Of a DNA stretch of 13,966 nucleotides, positions 13,950 to 13,966 are shown one piece after another (positions within the stretch are counted from its first letter, which is position 1; the number at the start of each line of letters is the position of its first letter). The DNA comes from an uncultured Planctomycetales bacterium (lineage in GTDB: Bacteria; Planctomycetota; Planctomycetia; Isosphaerales; Isosphaeraceae). The stretch is taken from NCBI GenBank assembly GCA_937907525.1, contig CALCIB010000111.1, forward strand, positions 1 through 13,966, written 5' to 3'. The translations under genes and the position numbers were made by a program. The notes beneath the pieces are model-generated. The model had not been told where the DNA came from and did not search any database. It saw only the letters and a list, made by a program, of their open reading frames with translations.

Positions 13950-13966
13950 AGATGAGGGGGACGACG

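Noticed and set aside
13745..13966. CRISPR array near the boxA-like leader
   Set aside because: No regularly spaced direct repeats are present and there are no cas genes.

Overview
The window looks like chromosomal DNA from a high-GC bacterium, most probably a planctomycete of the Isosphaeraceae type (Paludisphaera/Singulisphaera-like). That placement is an inference. It rests on the GC-rich coding sequence, a secreted protein with an N-terminal LEGRRL motif and a dockerin-like calcium loop, two glycine-zipper stress-type proteins, and a tRNA gene without an encoded CCA end. There is no transposase, integrase, phage gene or CRISPR array. Most of the window is ordinary housekeeping and accessory chromosome, and no complete new system can be demonstrated.

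Layout. Positions 1-408 are intergenic: an AT-richer start with a 34-bp repeat and a small terminator-like hairpin, then GC-rich DNA leading into lutA. A tight plus-strand operon, lutA-lutB-lutC (409-3364), encodes an iron-sulfur L-lactate oxidation complex. A minus-strand tRNA with anticodon CAT follows (3435-3508), then plus-strand ettA (3677-5350), an ABC-F translation factor. A minus-strand SAM methyltransferase (5418-6245) diverges from a plus-strand glycine-zipper/DUF2382 protein (6499-7548). A minus-strand RecQ-family helicase (7666-9168) diverges from a second, shorter glycine-zipper paralogue (9409-10008). A minus-strand CNNM/CBS-domain CorC-HlyC-type membrane protein (10264-11595) diverges from a plus-strand exported HEITH putative metallopeptidase (11860-12681). 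That gene converges, with a 21-bp gap, on a minus-strand secreted dockerin-like/Ig-like protein (12703-13344). Positions 13345-13966 are intergenic and rich in structure: a promoter-like dyad, the inverted partner of the 34-bp repeat, a boxA-like sequence and two tandem hairpins.

How the genes relate. Only lutABC is a clear operon, with coupled or overlapping stop and start codons. From ettA onward the genes alternate in strand, so most are probably single transcription units with divergent promoter regions of about 240-265 bp and hairpin-bearing convergent junctions. The most unusual material is (i) the pair of glycine-zipper paralogues on either side of recQ, sharing a Trp-containing repeat module and almost the same ribosome-binding leader, and (ii) the exact 34-bp inverted repeats near the two ends of the window, each with an internal dyad and the start of a conserved short reading frame.
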